Assembly (NCBI GenBank): GCA_014338405.1
Contig: JTDE01002119.1
Coordinates: 11,151-75,150, forward strand
Length of the DNA stretch: 64,000 bases
Source: Paragonimus skrjabini miyazakii
Lineage: Eukaryota > Platyhelminthes > Trematoda > Plagiorchiida > Troglotrematidae
Reading direction: 5' to 3'
The notes below the pieces were generated by a model that did not search any database, was not told the origin of the DNA, and saw only the letters and a list, made by a program, of their open reading frames with translations. Position 1 is the first letter of the stretch. Each line of letters begins with the position of its first letter. Of the stretch, positions 23,614 to 35,000 are shown in pieces. A program made the position numbers and the translations under genes.

Positions 23614-24470
23614 CCTTCATGTGCTGTGGCACTGACACTAACTACTTGTCACTAGTTACGTACTAAAGGCGAGTTTTGTTCTACAAGAAATGTGGTCACC
23701 GCAAAGTGCCTGTGATGTACATCGGAAACCGTAACCTTCAATTTTCAACCTATCCCTTGTCGCCCCACCTGTAAGGGTCATCGAACCGCACACCCTAGAC
23801 CACAGTCACTCGAAATCATTCGGTCGGCGTCTCTCTGTTAAGTTGTATTTGATCAGGCGCCACTCTGTCAGCTATGTATGCTGTACGTTCTTCCAAAGAA
23901 CATTGGACCACACACATATAACCACCGGCACCAAATATCAGAACCAAATCAAGTCACTGAAAACGTGGTACTACCAGTACAAACAGTATGGTCAAATACA
24001 ATTCGTTCGCGCTCGCCGGACTGGCCGCAGTAGGTTGTCAAAGGTCCAAAGGCACGACAACTTTAAGCATAGGCGAACCGACGAAATGGGATCGAGTCGG
24101 TCTGGTGTGTGAATAACTACTCAGTCTTCTGGCAGACCGATTGGCTGTTGACAGTGTCATGGCGGCCCGTAGGAAAGCCGTATTCACAGGGGTCGGGTAA
24201 AGAACAACTGTGTGCAGGCAGATGAATGAAAGTCAGTGACTGGAGGAGGCGGACTAGAGAATTTCAACTTTTGCATGCGGGTTGTGAGAAAAATAACAAC
24301 ACGCGATTAACGACACAAGATCACGAAAAGGAGCGCGATAAGGTCAATCGAAGGGATTTTCGACCTTCAGAAATGTCTTACATATGCGAAACAGCATTGC
24401 GATATTATATAATGACACCGTAATCGTTTTATACACAGTAAAAACCGTTTAGTGTGACAGCTAGTAAGTG
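23614..24470. other. Intergenic stretch
   Basis: Open frames (for example 23843-24112, basic) have no recognised similarity. It may include the start of the LINE fragment that is clear from 24475. Confidence 0.45.
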
Positions 24471-24474
24471 TGTG

Positions 24475-25030
24475 CGTTGAACCGGACGGCCTGGAGGAAT
24501 ACGATTCGGACGGGCGTCCGCGATTTCAAAGAGCAGTTATTGCGCGGCCGAGAACGAAAGCGCGGTACGCAAAGGAACCGTCGGTGCCATAGGTCGTGGT
24601 GACATGACTATATGGCGTTGCGATGTGTGCGGCCGCGAATGCGCTGGCCGTTTGGGATTAGTTGGTCACCAGCGTACTCAGTGCACCGTCGGCGAAGAGA
24701 CAACGAGTACGTTAGTCTCAGATAGATCATATCAGCATATCCATTCTATTTTTGAGAACGATTGCATCGACCAAGACCATGGTCGTTTGGCAACTAATCC
24801 GCTCCTCTTTTCAGATACTGAGGTGTCTGTGATCTTCTACCTACCCTTTTCTTGAGCTTTGTTGGTGTACTGAATGATGAATCGTCTGTTTGATCTTTTC
24901 GTAGTTCAACTTTGAGTTTTGTTTTTCAACTTTATCCTCTCTAGAATGCATTAACATGCACTCGTATACTGAAATGGTTCTTGTATTATATTTTGCACAT
25001 CTTTCTTCTTGGTATAGATCTTGTCATTGC
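24475..25030 (+). pseudogene. LINE 3' end, copy 3 (C-terminal RT region, Cys/His motif and 3' UTR)
   Basis: Frame with NRTAWRNTIRTGVRDF, matching the D-R-x-x-W-R..V..G block at the end of this LINE type, then a frameshift and WRCDVCGRECAGRLGLVGHQ with C-x2-C-x12-H-x4-C spacing near 24611-24680. The same region recurs at 39365-39475 in copy 2. The following sequence (CCCTTTTCTTGAGC..TTGTTGG) resembles 39620-39680, so the 3' UTR is probably included. 5'-truncated. Confidence 0.65.
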
Positions 25031-25079
25031 AATCTCTCTCACTGTTTATTTTCCGAGAGATAAGGGTTTCCTTTTCGTG

Positions 25080-25320
25080 CTAGCCATTCAATTGGCTAAC
25101 CAGCATTGACCGGCTGGACACAAGGGCCTCACTCACACACCTACTGGTCTTATTCCTTCGGGTTTACACTGGATACGTGGGGTGAGGGCGGAACTGCAAG
25201 CGGTGCAGCGCAAGCCGCTTGGGGTGATTGTTTAAAGCGCAGGTGTCCTTTGGCTTCGGTCACTGTGACAGGCTAATCCGTTTCGGATGCCGCCAACCAT
25301 GTGTGAGTTCAATAAGATAA
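25080..25320. other. GC-rich block of unknown nature
   Basis: Clearly richer in G+C than its flanks, with short self-complementary parts (GCAAGCGG..CCGCTTGG near 25195-25225). No coding frame of note and no similarity recognised. It may be part of an unlisted repeat. Confidence 0.35.
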
Positions 25321-25960
25321 CTGATCCAAAATGGAATCGTTTCCCATGTGTTTAGTGTAATGAGAATCGAATGATTGGAACATCGCTCAGAAGCTGCTGG
25401 GTTTTACGGTGTGTACATCACACCAATAAAATATGACGTCTTATTGCCATTTCCCATTTTGTTCATGATGCTAAATTTTAAAAATACTTGGCTACAGAGA
25501 ACTTCTAACTAATACTATACTCTACTACCATACTGATCATCCCACGATTGCACATCCGTGAATAAAGTCAGGGATCCAAACCGTATCACGATCAGTTAAA
25601 ACTCGTACCCAAATGCATGCCTCCTAACCGAATCGAGTTAGCTAACGGTCTCAGTGCACCGCCGTAATCACACCCAGACTGGCTGGCACAGGGATGAACG
25701 CGCATTTTAGATCACACCACTCGGCCTCATCGTTCAAGTGTTTTGGTTATCACGATCGATAGCACCTGGTTGTTGGCAAACTTCTCAGCACTTGAAAGAC
25801 AACGCCTGGTTGTGAACCAGAATGTATCAATGTGTGCATGTAAGGAATGCAAAATTACAACAGCCCCCCGTAACGAAGTGTGTTGTAATGGAAATTTTTT
25901 AGCCGAACGCTGGGTGATAAACTACTACATACCTGAACGACGCCGATTCACAAATTGGTA
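25321..25960. other. Intergenic stretch
   Basis: Nothing recognised. The 72-codon frame at 25743 has no family similarity. Confidence 0.5.
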
Positions 25961-25962
25961 GA

Positions 25963-26095
25963 TTTAAAAGAGACCCAATTGCGAAAAATCTTAACGTTGG
26001 ATTCGAACCAGCGACAGAATCAAAATGCCCAAACGCTCTACCAGATGAGCTACGAAACCACACCAGAAGCTCAGAAATTTTACATTTGGATCTAG
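25963..26095 (-). repeat. tRNA-derived repeat (family B), copy 1
   Basis: On the - strand: TAGCTCATCTGGTAGAGC (A-box region, about 26035-26052) and GGTTCGAATCC (B box, 25999-26009), then a shared tail ending TTGGGTCTCTTTT. The acceptor stem does not pair, so it is not a functional tRNA. The head and tail around the tRNA-like core (TTTCTGAGCTTC, TTTTTCGCAA) recur at 44.3 kb. Confidence 0.75.
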
Positions 26096-26099
26096 TTAC

Positions 26100-29050
26100 C
26101 CACCCAACCAACTGCATATGGAATCCACCTAACAACTTCCTCATAGAAACCTGTTTGGGTTGATTGCATCATTGGTGAACTCTGACGTGATTTTGCCAAA
26201 AAACTAGACGGCGCATGACACTTTTCAATTTTGTGGTAGTATTGATGATTAGTGTTGTTCCATTTCAAGTCAGTCATTTTAACCGTATATTAGTTCCGTG
26301 ATAAAGGCAACTTGCTGTGTCATTCAGGTCAGTATGGACAGTTCGTTCAAAAATGACCATTAGATTGGATTGTTGTGTCCTGAAAAGTGGTACGTCCATG
26401 ATGCGAAAACCGAATCTATTGCCTCACTAAAAAATATAAAAATATCTCTCCAGCACTTCGTTGATACTGACTGAAACCACTGTTTGCAACAAACTTTCTC
26501 ACCCTTTTGTGAGATGTGATGGATGCTTGGTCACTTTTAGGCTAACTATAAACAACTGGTTGATACCTAAGAGAAAAAGAAGAACAGCGGCTATGGAAAG
26601 AGTAATGTTAGTTTTCCCCATAGTTCAAAAAGTAATACACTGTTGTCATCACATATTCTGATGCCCTCGAAATAACACGTTGGTTGGTCCACGGTATAGT
26701 AGTGCGCTTGATAGGAATCAGATTCTGGCTCTTCCTGGTAAGTAACATGTAAAAATCTTTGTCCCGAGAGTAACGCGACTATCTCCGTTAATTGCTCCCA
26801 AGACAAACCAAAAGACGGGTGTAAAAATCAACTTTGTTCCGCTCCAAAAACATGTGTGGCGAAGAGGAAATTACAAGCTATCTATATGATGCATAGCGAC
26901 CTACAAACATTCTGGAATCAGAAAATCGAAAGACAGTTACCAAAAATAGCAGTTAAGGTCACTAAGCCACCAATGAGTGTAGTGGAATAAAGGTCGAACG
27001 GGTGAAAAGTAGTGAAGGTTACCTCTCGACTGTACACGACATTTCCGTTCATTCTGATTGGATGATATCGTTTTCTCGAGGAAGGAGGCGGTTTTGGACG
27101 GAAAATACGGATTTACTAACAATTGCCTACCTCGATTCTCCCTTATTTTTAAACTCGGTTATTTCTTAATGCTGATTAGGTTTTTGTCACTCATTTTATA
27201 GGTAAATGGATTCCTTATCTGGACAGGTATTTGCAAATCAGCCGATGGGGATCGTGTGGTTTCAAGAACTTCAGGTGCAGACAACATTATTCAAAGTCAC
27301 CTTCTGACTGGGTGACTTGTGTTGCTCATTCTGGGCTTATGGTTGCCCACTAGTATCGACAGCATAATCCATTACTTGCTCAGTCGGAAAATATCAGTGT
27401 TATTGAGTGAATGCATTCGTTGCTATTACCTCACCCGTACATCTCGGTCACGCTTTAAAGATTTCAGCATTTTACTCAAAGTATTGTAGGTACATCATCG
27501 CCTCCAGTGATCGTTAGCTTTCACCTAATGAACGATATTGGCATCGCTAGGAGAGGCTGCTCTAGTAATGAATGGTATTACTGGTCAGTCTCGTTTTACC
27601 TGGACACTGTAGTACCCAGAAGATCAAAGCATTCAAGCGGAGTTCTTTTTCTCCATTGAATAACGTATATGGAAAGATTCTAATCGTGACGGTAGTTTTT
27701 ATTTGAACTAATCTCAACAACACGCGTGGTACCGACTTTTCAACTCAAGAACAACAACTCTCTTTTTTGGATTACCCTCTATCTCAACGGACAACAATCA
27801 CGCTGAATAGGTGGATGCTGTCTTTCTTGAAGTTTGTAAAACAGTTGATGCGAGTAAAAGTTTGTGTAACAAGTTCAATCGAAAATTATCAAACATAACA
27901 CTACCGTAAATGTTATGTTGCTTCAACCTATAGACTAGCTGAATCGGAACAGTGTCACATTCAGCCAAGAACTGATTGATTGTTCGAGTGTTGGCAAAAC
28001 TTTAATATTCAGAATTAGGGACTTCAAATAACCCTAGAAATGGTACTCGGATTGAAACCCCTCACACAAGTAATAAGGAGAAGACCTTGTACTGGTTGCA
28101 GTAGGCAATTCCTATTCATGAGACAAGAAGCCGAATTTATGGATGTACAACAGTATTAAAGAAATCACAGTCTCTCATTGGCGGATCGTATTGACACATA
28201 ATAAGTCATAAACTGCACGTTAATTGGTGCAATAGAGAATGGAGAAATTAGCGAATGACGGAAGGCGTAACATTGGGATTGTTTGTCCAATTGTGATGTA
28301 ATATCTTTAACGCGACATTTGGATTGGCTCCCTGTTAGATCTTCTATTGTGTCGGGGTTTGGATAAGCGGTAAATCGAGTAGATTTTCAACACAAAACCC
28401 TTTCTGAACATAGCCATAACCGACAATCAGGTGTGAGTACAGGGTTAGGGTGTCAAAACGAAACGTAGTAATGACAATGGGTCAAGTTTGTTGACGTTAC
28501 CTCAAAACGGACGTTATGATCGCATAAATCCAATGACAAATATTAGGGTCCTTTCTGCTTAGGTGGACATCATTTTTTGTACGTTTCTTCTGTCTGATCA
28601 GACAATCAGTAAAGAGCAGCTGTAGGAAGTAATAAAGCGCTGCGATTAGGCAATGAAACGTGTCCTAAAATCTAGTCACTCAAGACCTAGAGGTTACCCC
28701 TTAGCTGTTCAGCTTCTCGTGTGCCATCTAATAACGTTATCATCATTTTTACGAAGCGTAAAACGCTGTTCTTCCACAGCCTCCAAGTGATTGCTTTTAC
28801 TCATCAAGTCGACGTCTACCCCCGAACAATTATCGATTTTGGATTATACACAGAAGGTAGATTTATCAATACTTAAAGTGTAGTAGCTACATAACAGTTC
28901 AACATGAAAGCACACTAGTAACTACGCCGTTCACACATACAAGATCAACGTATAGGACAGTTTTATGGAGAGATTATACTTGATCCTTCGATAGTTAGTT
29001 CAGCTACTTAGTCCCATCCATAAAACCCTCAGCTCACGTTCTGTGAAGGA
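26100..29050. other. Intergenic stretch, about 2.9 kb
   Basis: AT-rich sequence. No gene, RNA gene or repeat recognised on either strand. Confidence 0.55.
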
Positions 29051-29056
29051 CTGGTT

Positions 29057-29530
29057 TTGAGTTGCGCGTGTGTACGTTCACCACATACACGGCACTCAAT
29101 TGACGTTGCCTCACTGTTCACAAACGTTTCTTTATATGGGGCAGTTGGTTTCTTACGTAATATTTCAATGTGTATTACTGTTCTTAGGGGCCTAATTCTT
29201 ATATGCACGGAAAATATTCGGTTTGATTTCGATAAACGTGGTTATAAGCACGTAGACGGTAATGGACAGTCTGCTCAGCATCATATCTGCTTACATTTTT
29301 TGGAATGATCGAAGAATGAATTGTATGGGTCCCTCTATGTTTCATAAACGTTATTTCGATAAAGTTTAGTTATTTATCGATTGCGACCAACTTATAGCTG
29401 TTAAACACCGGCTTAATTCCTCTCATCAAAATCTCTCTGTCACTCATGAAGCAGAGTTATATGACATTACTATTTTTGGACGTTCTGATTTCTAGGATTT
29501 CACGTAAAAGATCACAACATTCACTATGTA
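29057..29530 (+). pseudogene. Penelope-like element reverse-transcriptase remnant
   Basis: Frame at 29057-29308 includes DVASLFTNVSL, LILICTENIRFDFD and YKHVDGNGQ, corresponding to the Penelope RT order D-x-x-S-L-F-T-N-V, L-C-T-x-N-x-x-F, Y-x-Q-x-D-G-x-x-M-G. The DGVAMG box is degraded. Downstream, near 29430-29480, is a H-E-A-E-L-Y and LLFLDVLIS trace (family: H-E, L-x-F-L-D-V). Truncated and frameshifted. Assignment to Penelope rests on motif order. Confidence 0.6.
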
Positions 29531-31214
29531 TGTTGACGTCTGTCACTGATTGCGTTCATTACGTTCTGCCCGTTGGATTACTTTTCATTGTCTTACCCGT
29601 TCTTTCTCCGTATGATATGCCTCTCATATCACTTACCAGCTCACCAACCGTTGCAGTAACACACGTGCCGACGGAGCATATACTCACGTGGTTAGTGCAA
29701 GAGATAACACAGCGTACATCGACATCTTGACATTCGAATATGGATCCGACGTCTTAGATCGTGAAACACCTAATCACAAAAGATAATGTAACTGACCCCG
29801 TCGTGTCGTTTATCGTCCTATTACGTAATCACGTTGCTAATCCAGTATCACACATTGGTTCTGGCTTAACTAATTCATTTTGCTGTAGAAATGAAATTAT
29901 TTACCTCAATTTGATATGTACACATGTGACGTTCGTTTGTTTCAATGTTGTTTCGTCATGCGTCTAACCGGTCGTTTTACATAATTACGAGAATGCTTGC
30001 AGCAATCAGGGTCATCAAGTCAAGGAGAATCAGCTTTAAGGTGTCATCCCACATTGTGTTTATCACTTTATAGGGAACTGCAAACGGAATGTTGTACACT
30101 GAGTTTCGATCAGCTTTTCAAGTGCCATGTACGCTTACAGTTGCGTCATAAATGCCGTCTTAAGTCCAACAGCTGAAATCAGATGGGGAGTTTATTCGCG
30201 CTTCTAATACGGTCACATAAACATTCCTTCAACAGCGGGCTCATGATGAGTCATCCTTTTCCTGCAATCTTAGAAAATACATCATACTTCATTTTCTCAC
30301 TTTTGTTACCGTAGTTTTTCATGTTTCGTAGCAACAATGTTTACATTAACTTGTTGTTAATATCATTACTGATGCCCTACATTATTCCTTTCCTTGAATT
30401 TGTCATGGATGCAGGCTTGAAATTTTCATATAAATTCTCCACGGAACCTGTACTAGTTATCAAGCAAAAATACATTTGAAAATATATCAATTCTAGTTAA
30501 CAGCTCTCTTCTGGTAGACTTATTCGCTAGACTTTATAGGACCGCGTAGCGTAAATGCTGCTTGGATGTGTCAGTCGCAGTTGTCCACTGTGACCTCACG
30601 TAATATTTTGGAATGTTAGATAAGAACGTAATTTCTCACGGATTGGACGGATTCAGACGTAATTAATGGTGCAAGCGCTAGCTCATAGCCTCATCATATC
30701 CTCACTCACCACATAACCTAGAGTTCTCAACAGAACAGTCGTTTAGGGTGTTGATATGTCGTACGATTGCAGTACGATTGGTTAGAATCGTTCAGTGACA
30801 ATGACATTGGATCACCAATCACACAAGAGCAAGTTCGAAGCCCGCTTACCTCCCTTTTTGTTGTCTAAGTCCGAACAACCTAACGGTGTCACATGGTCCA
30901 AATGTGACTTAACATGCCATTTGACGGAAATCATGTTATACTTCAAATAATGAAAACGAAACTTGGTTTGTAAATGACGTACCTCCGACCAGTTTGGGTG
31001 GATCGAACAGGTTATTGTCCCAACAAATATGCCTAAAGAGATTCCCTAGATGTTTTCCAACTCCCAACAGGAATGATCACGAACACTGTTTGTCGCATTC
31101 TGTTTTTTTTTTTCATCAAGCAGATTAAATAGTATTCATACAGAGAAAAGCATAGAAAAGTGTTTTTGGTAGAAAACAATTGGCTAGAGACCACTTTCTA
31201 AGCGGCATCTTGCC
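29531..31214. other. Intergenic stretch downstream (3') of the GATA gene
   Basis: Possibly GATA 3' UTR near 31.2-30.2 kb. The nearest AATAAA on the - strand (TTTATT, about 30190) lies roughly 1 kb past the stop. Nothing else recognised. Confidence 0.45.
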
Positions 31215-32040
31215 TTACCTTATCAGTTCCAGACACTGGCTTGGTGATATTTTTCTTTGCCCAAAAGCATCGGTTGGATCCAAATGTGTCGCAAGATTAG
31301 TCGGATAGTGAAATGGGTTCTGCTGCTTTGCGGTAACCGTGCCCAAATCTCTCGCTGCTGGCCCAGTAAGGTGCGAATTGCACCAGAAATCTCTTGATTC
31401 AGTTTGTTCTATGTTATCGTGCATCTGAGGCTCCATTTGTTGCAGTGTCTCGTCCACTGATGCATAGACTGGCTTCATAGAACCTGTCGTGTATGGAGAA
31501 ACAGAACCTAGAAAATTATTTATTTCTGTTGCGTTCGATGAGACATTCAAGTATTCTGCGGCCATAGCTGCCACCATTGCCGCTGAGACTGCCNNNNNNN
31601 NNNNNNNNNNNNNNNNNNNNNNNNNNNNNNNNNNNNNNNNNNNNNNNNNNNNNNNNNNNNNNNNNNNNNNNNNNNNNNNNNNNNNNNNNNNNNTCGTTAT
31701 GAGATGCAAAAGGTGTGGTTTGCCAGCTCACTGGAAGTGTTGGTTTCACACATTTGATTGGATAAAAGCTGTTTAGTGCGGTTCTTTGAATAATTTTATC
31801 GCCAGCCGACCAGTACTCTCCGTTCAACTTTGGAATCGATTTGTAGTATTGGTCCTTATGTGCGTCCTCATTTCCAAACCAGGAATTCAAGTTCGAAGAA
31901 CAAGTGGTAGGACACGATGTTGTTGTCGAATTGAAAATTATCTTGGAAAACTGACTGATATCTTTGCGCTTTTTTCCTAATGTCAATCGTCTGTTCCGTG
32001 TTTGAATTATCTCTTTCTTCATGGAGATAGGACGATTTAT
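31215..32040 (-). CDS. GATA factor coding exon 5 (C-terminal region, gap inside)
   Basis: Starts after TTTTTTCCAG with INRPISMKKEIIQTRNRRLT, the basic arm after the C-finger needed for DNA binding in the family. The frame runs to the gap at 31693. After the gap another frame carries an Ala/Met-rich stretch (VSAAMVAAMAAEYLN) and a Q/E-rich tail ending CLELIR and TAA at 31217-31215. The two frames do not agree across exactly 100 bases, expected if the N run is a placeholder. The end is uncertain: AG|GTAAGG overlaps the stop and could be a splice donor. Confidence 0.82.
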
Positions 32041-35000
32041 CTGGAAAAAAAGAGGTAAAGACCATGAGCATGGTATGCTTCATTTAAATGTACTGGGTTT
32101 GCATTTTGATTAACATGTATTTTTGCCTTGAATGAGGCTGTCCGGTTATTCTGACCGTTCAGAGTGCGTTATAAAACTTTTCTTCGACTACAGAGTACTT
32201 ACCATTAAATAAGTAGTCGCTTTATTTACACAGTATTTATTGTTCTTTCTTTCACTGCCTATATGGCGAGTTTTTACCCCACTTTTTAGTTCAGTATGTG
32301 AGTCTACTGTTGGAAATAATATTCTAGGTGCACAGTAGTAAATATTTCATTTTTCTGTCCGTCGGTATTAACTGGTCAACAACCGATTGTTGACCTTCAC
32401 AGTCTATTCAAAGGATGAGCGTTACGCCAACTACTGATCAAACCATAGTCAATCGATTATACAGTAATTTCGCACCTCTGTAATGGGTCCGGTAGCTACC
32501 TTCACCTAAATCTAACACCCCTCGTTTAATTGTAACTACCCGAAAATGAACTAACAAAAACATTCGCCCATATTTTTTGTTGCAGTGAGCCTATTTGGAA
32601 CGCTGATCAAATATAAACTGGTATGACAAAGGGTGTAGAAAACCAGTAATGTTGGTGCGAATTAAAAAATTGAATACTGACTGGCATTACAAAATACTCT
32701 GATGATCGATTAAGCAAATTCCTGGAGAGAGAGAAATGAAAACAACGTATCCATACAAACACGGCCTTTTAGTTATGAATGAAAATATGGAGTAACCCGT
32801 CTGATCAAAACAATCAAATTCAACGCGACGTCTATCCACATTTACAGAGTATGTCGATGTTTCGAAGCGGTGAAATCTTTCGTTCGGGTAATTTTCGACC
32901 TATCTTGTGTTGGTTCCATGAAAGTTGCGCTTTCGGGATCAATTTTGCTGTCATAAAGTAGTAATTTATTTTCAGGTAGTTAATAGGATAATATTGAATT
33001 TCGGGATACATTGTGGAATTCATCAGGATTGTTTGCCTCAACTGAATAGTAATGTTGATCTAATGTGTATGAATTGTGCCTGTCAATGTAGTCCACTCCA
33101 TACACTCCATTTTATCGTTCAACTAGGTATGTTTGGTACCGGCTTACTGGGTATGTGACTTATGTTTGTCAGTCACTTATGAGTGAGATTTTTTCGAACC
33201 AGTTATCCTCTATCATCTCCACGGAAGTATTTATCACATCAGTCAAGTAAATCAACTCGGGTTAGCTCCTGCCTTTTTTATACACAAACTTTTGGTGGTA
33301 CATGAAATTGTTCGTTTGTTATTCAACTCTACTAGAGTTAACATTCAAAAAATGATGTCCGAATTGATAGTCTGGAACCTATAGACATTGCCTGAGCACT
33401 CAGGCTTTCGGCGAATCTACCAAATTCATTATAACAGGTTACTAACTTCGAGTAGTTACTCAAAGTGATGGTTCATTTAAAAGCAATTCTTTATCGGGTA
33501 TCTTGTTATTTCTTTTTAGCCGAAGTCTTTTGCCAGTACCCCAGTGGGCACCTATGGTAATGATCACAATCCGTCACTTATTCTACTCACGTGATGTAGT
33601 TTGTAGTAGAGTCCGCAAGCGTTGCATACGGAATCCCCGTGCTGGTTTCTTCGCCACAGCGTTGTATGTGTGGTGCGGCAATTCGCGCAACTGGTACCGA
33701 TCTTCCGATTGGTTGACTTCAAATAGACAAAAGTGAAACACTTTATAAACCATTGCATGATATTACACGATGAGATGAGATACAATCCGAGAATAACTAA
33801 CGATTTTTATTAAAGAAACTTTGAACTCGAACAAAATGTTGAACAGAAAAAAGTCAATAGGCGCCCTGTAATTTTTACCTACAAATCCCATTAACATGAC
33901 ACCTTTAACGGAAAACTCAAAGGCATATCAGACTTCAGATATATTTGTGCAATAGGTCAGCCTTAAAAAATTTGTCCAAACATGAAAGGCACTGTTCAAC
34001 AAGGCGACGAGTGCCAGTTTTAGATCTTTTTCTCAACTGGTAAGTACATTCACCGCAACCGTGTCTAATCAAAGAACGATACCTGGTGTAGCTTAAAATC
34101 AGATGAACTAGCAACGCTGAAACTGTCGCATATCCAGGTGACATTGCCTTGACAAAGCATGGATATCCCTTGTAGCTAACAGTCTTGTCTGTGTCATTCT
34201 ATAATGATTGTACAGTGGATATCATCCACTACAGAATCAACAACTATTAGATTGTCCAGTCAGTTTTCTCTTACTATCAAAGGTCTATCCACATTCTACA
34301 ACTGCGATGCCCTTAATTCTCATTACTCATTGTAAAACTCTCATTCTGGAGAAGTCAGTTTGTCAACGTCATATTCGCCATAGGCTTCAGGTCATTTTTT
34401 GATCGTGTATGCCCAATTGTATCTATGGTTCTCAAATAACGTAGTAAGTTTTACAAATACGAGAATGATTTCGTCTAATCATTGTATCTCATAAGTTATC
34501 GGGTAGCTGGTTACTATGGTAACGTTTATTTTGGTAGAACAAATCAATGGTTAAATCGGTGGATAACCGGACAGTTCCACACTTGAATAGGCAATCAAAT
34601 GGATACCTGAAAGTGAAACCTGGGGAATTCGATCGCGATACGTCTTTGCTACTGGTCACTATATTAATTCATCCACTTCTTCACTTCTATCCCGTGTTTG
34701 AGCTATAAATTGACCATCAGTGTCAAGGAATCGCCAATTCGGTGATTATTCCATGCTATTGTCCATATTGGCTTTTAAAACACTGCGTTCCCTTGATTCA
34801 GTTTACCAGTAACGATAGAAGACATACGTCGCGAGATGTTAACATTTCGTTTACTCTCTTCAGTCAGGAACGTAAAACATTGGTATATATAGGACATGCG
34901 GATAGCAACAACAATAGAAACAATCAACGATTGGGTTTATACAAAACAAGGACTGTTATCAGTTCCAGGGCAGACAAACTGCATGAGTCAACAGCTTATG

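Noticed and set aside
31594..31693. Frameshift mutation in GATA exon 5
   Set aside because: The change of frame coincides with a fixed-length 100-N placeholder, so the gap length explains it.
31489..31776. Open frame on + strand across the gap
   Set aside because: It is the antisense shadow of GATA exon 5 extended through N bases.
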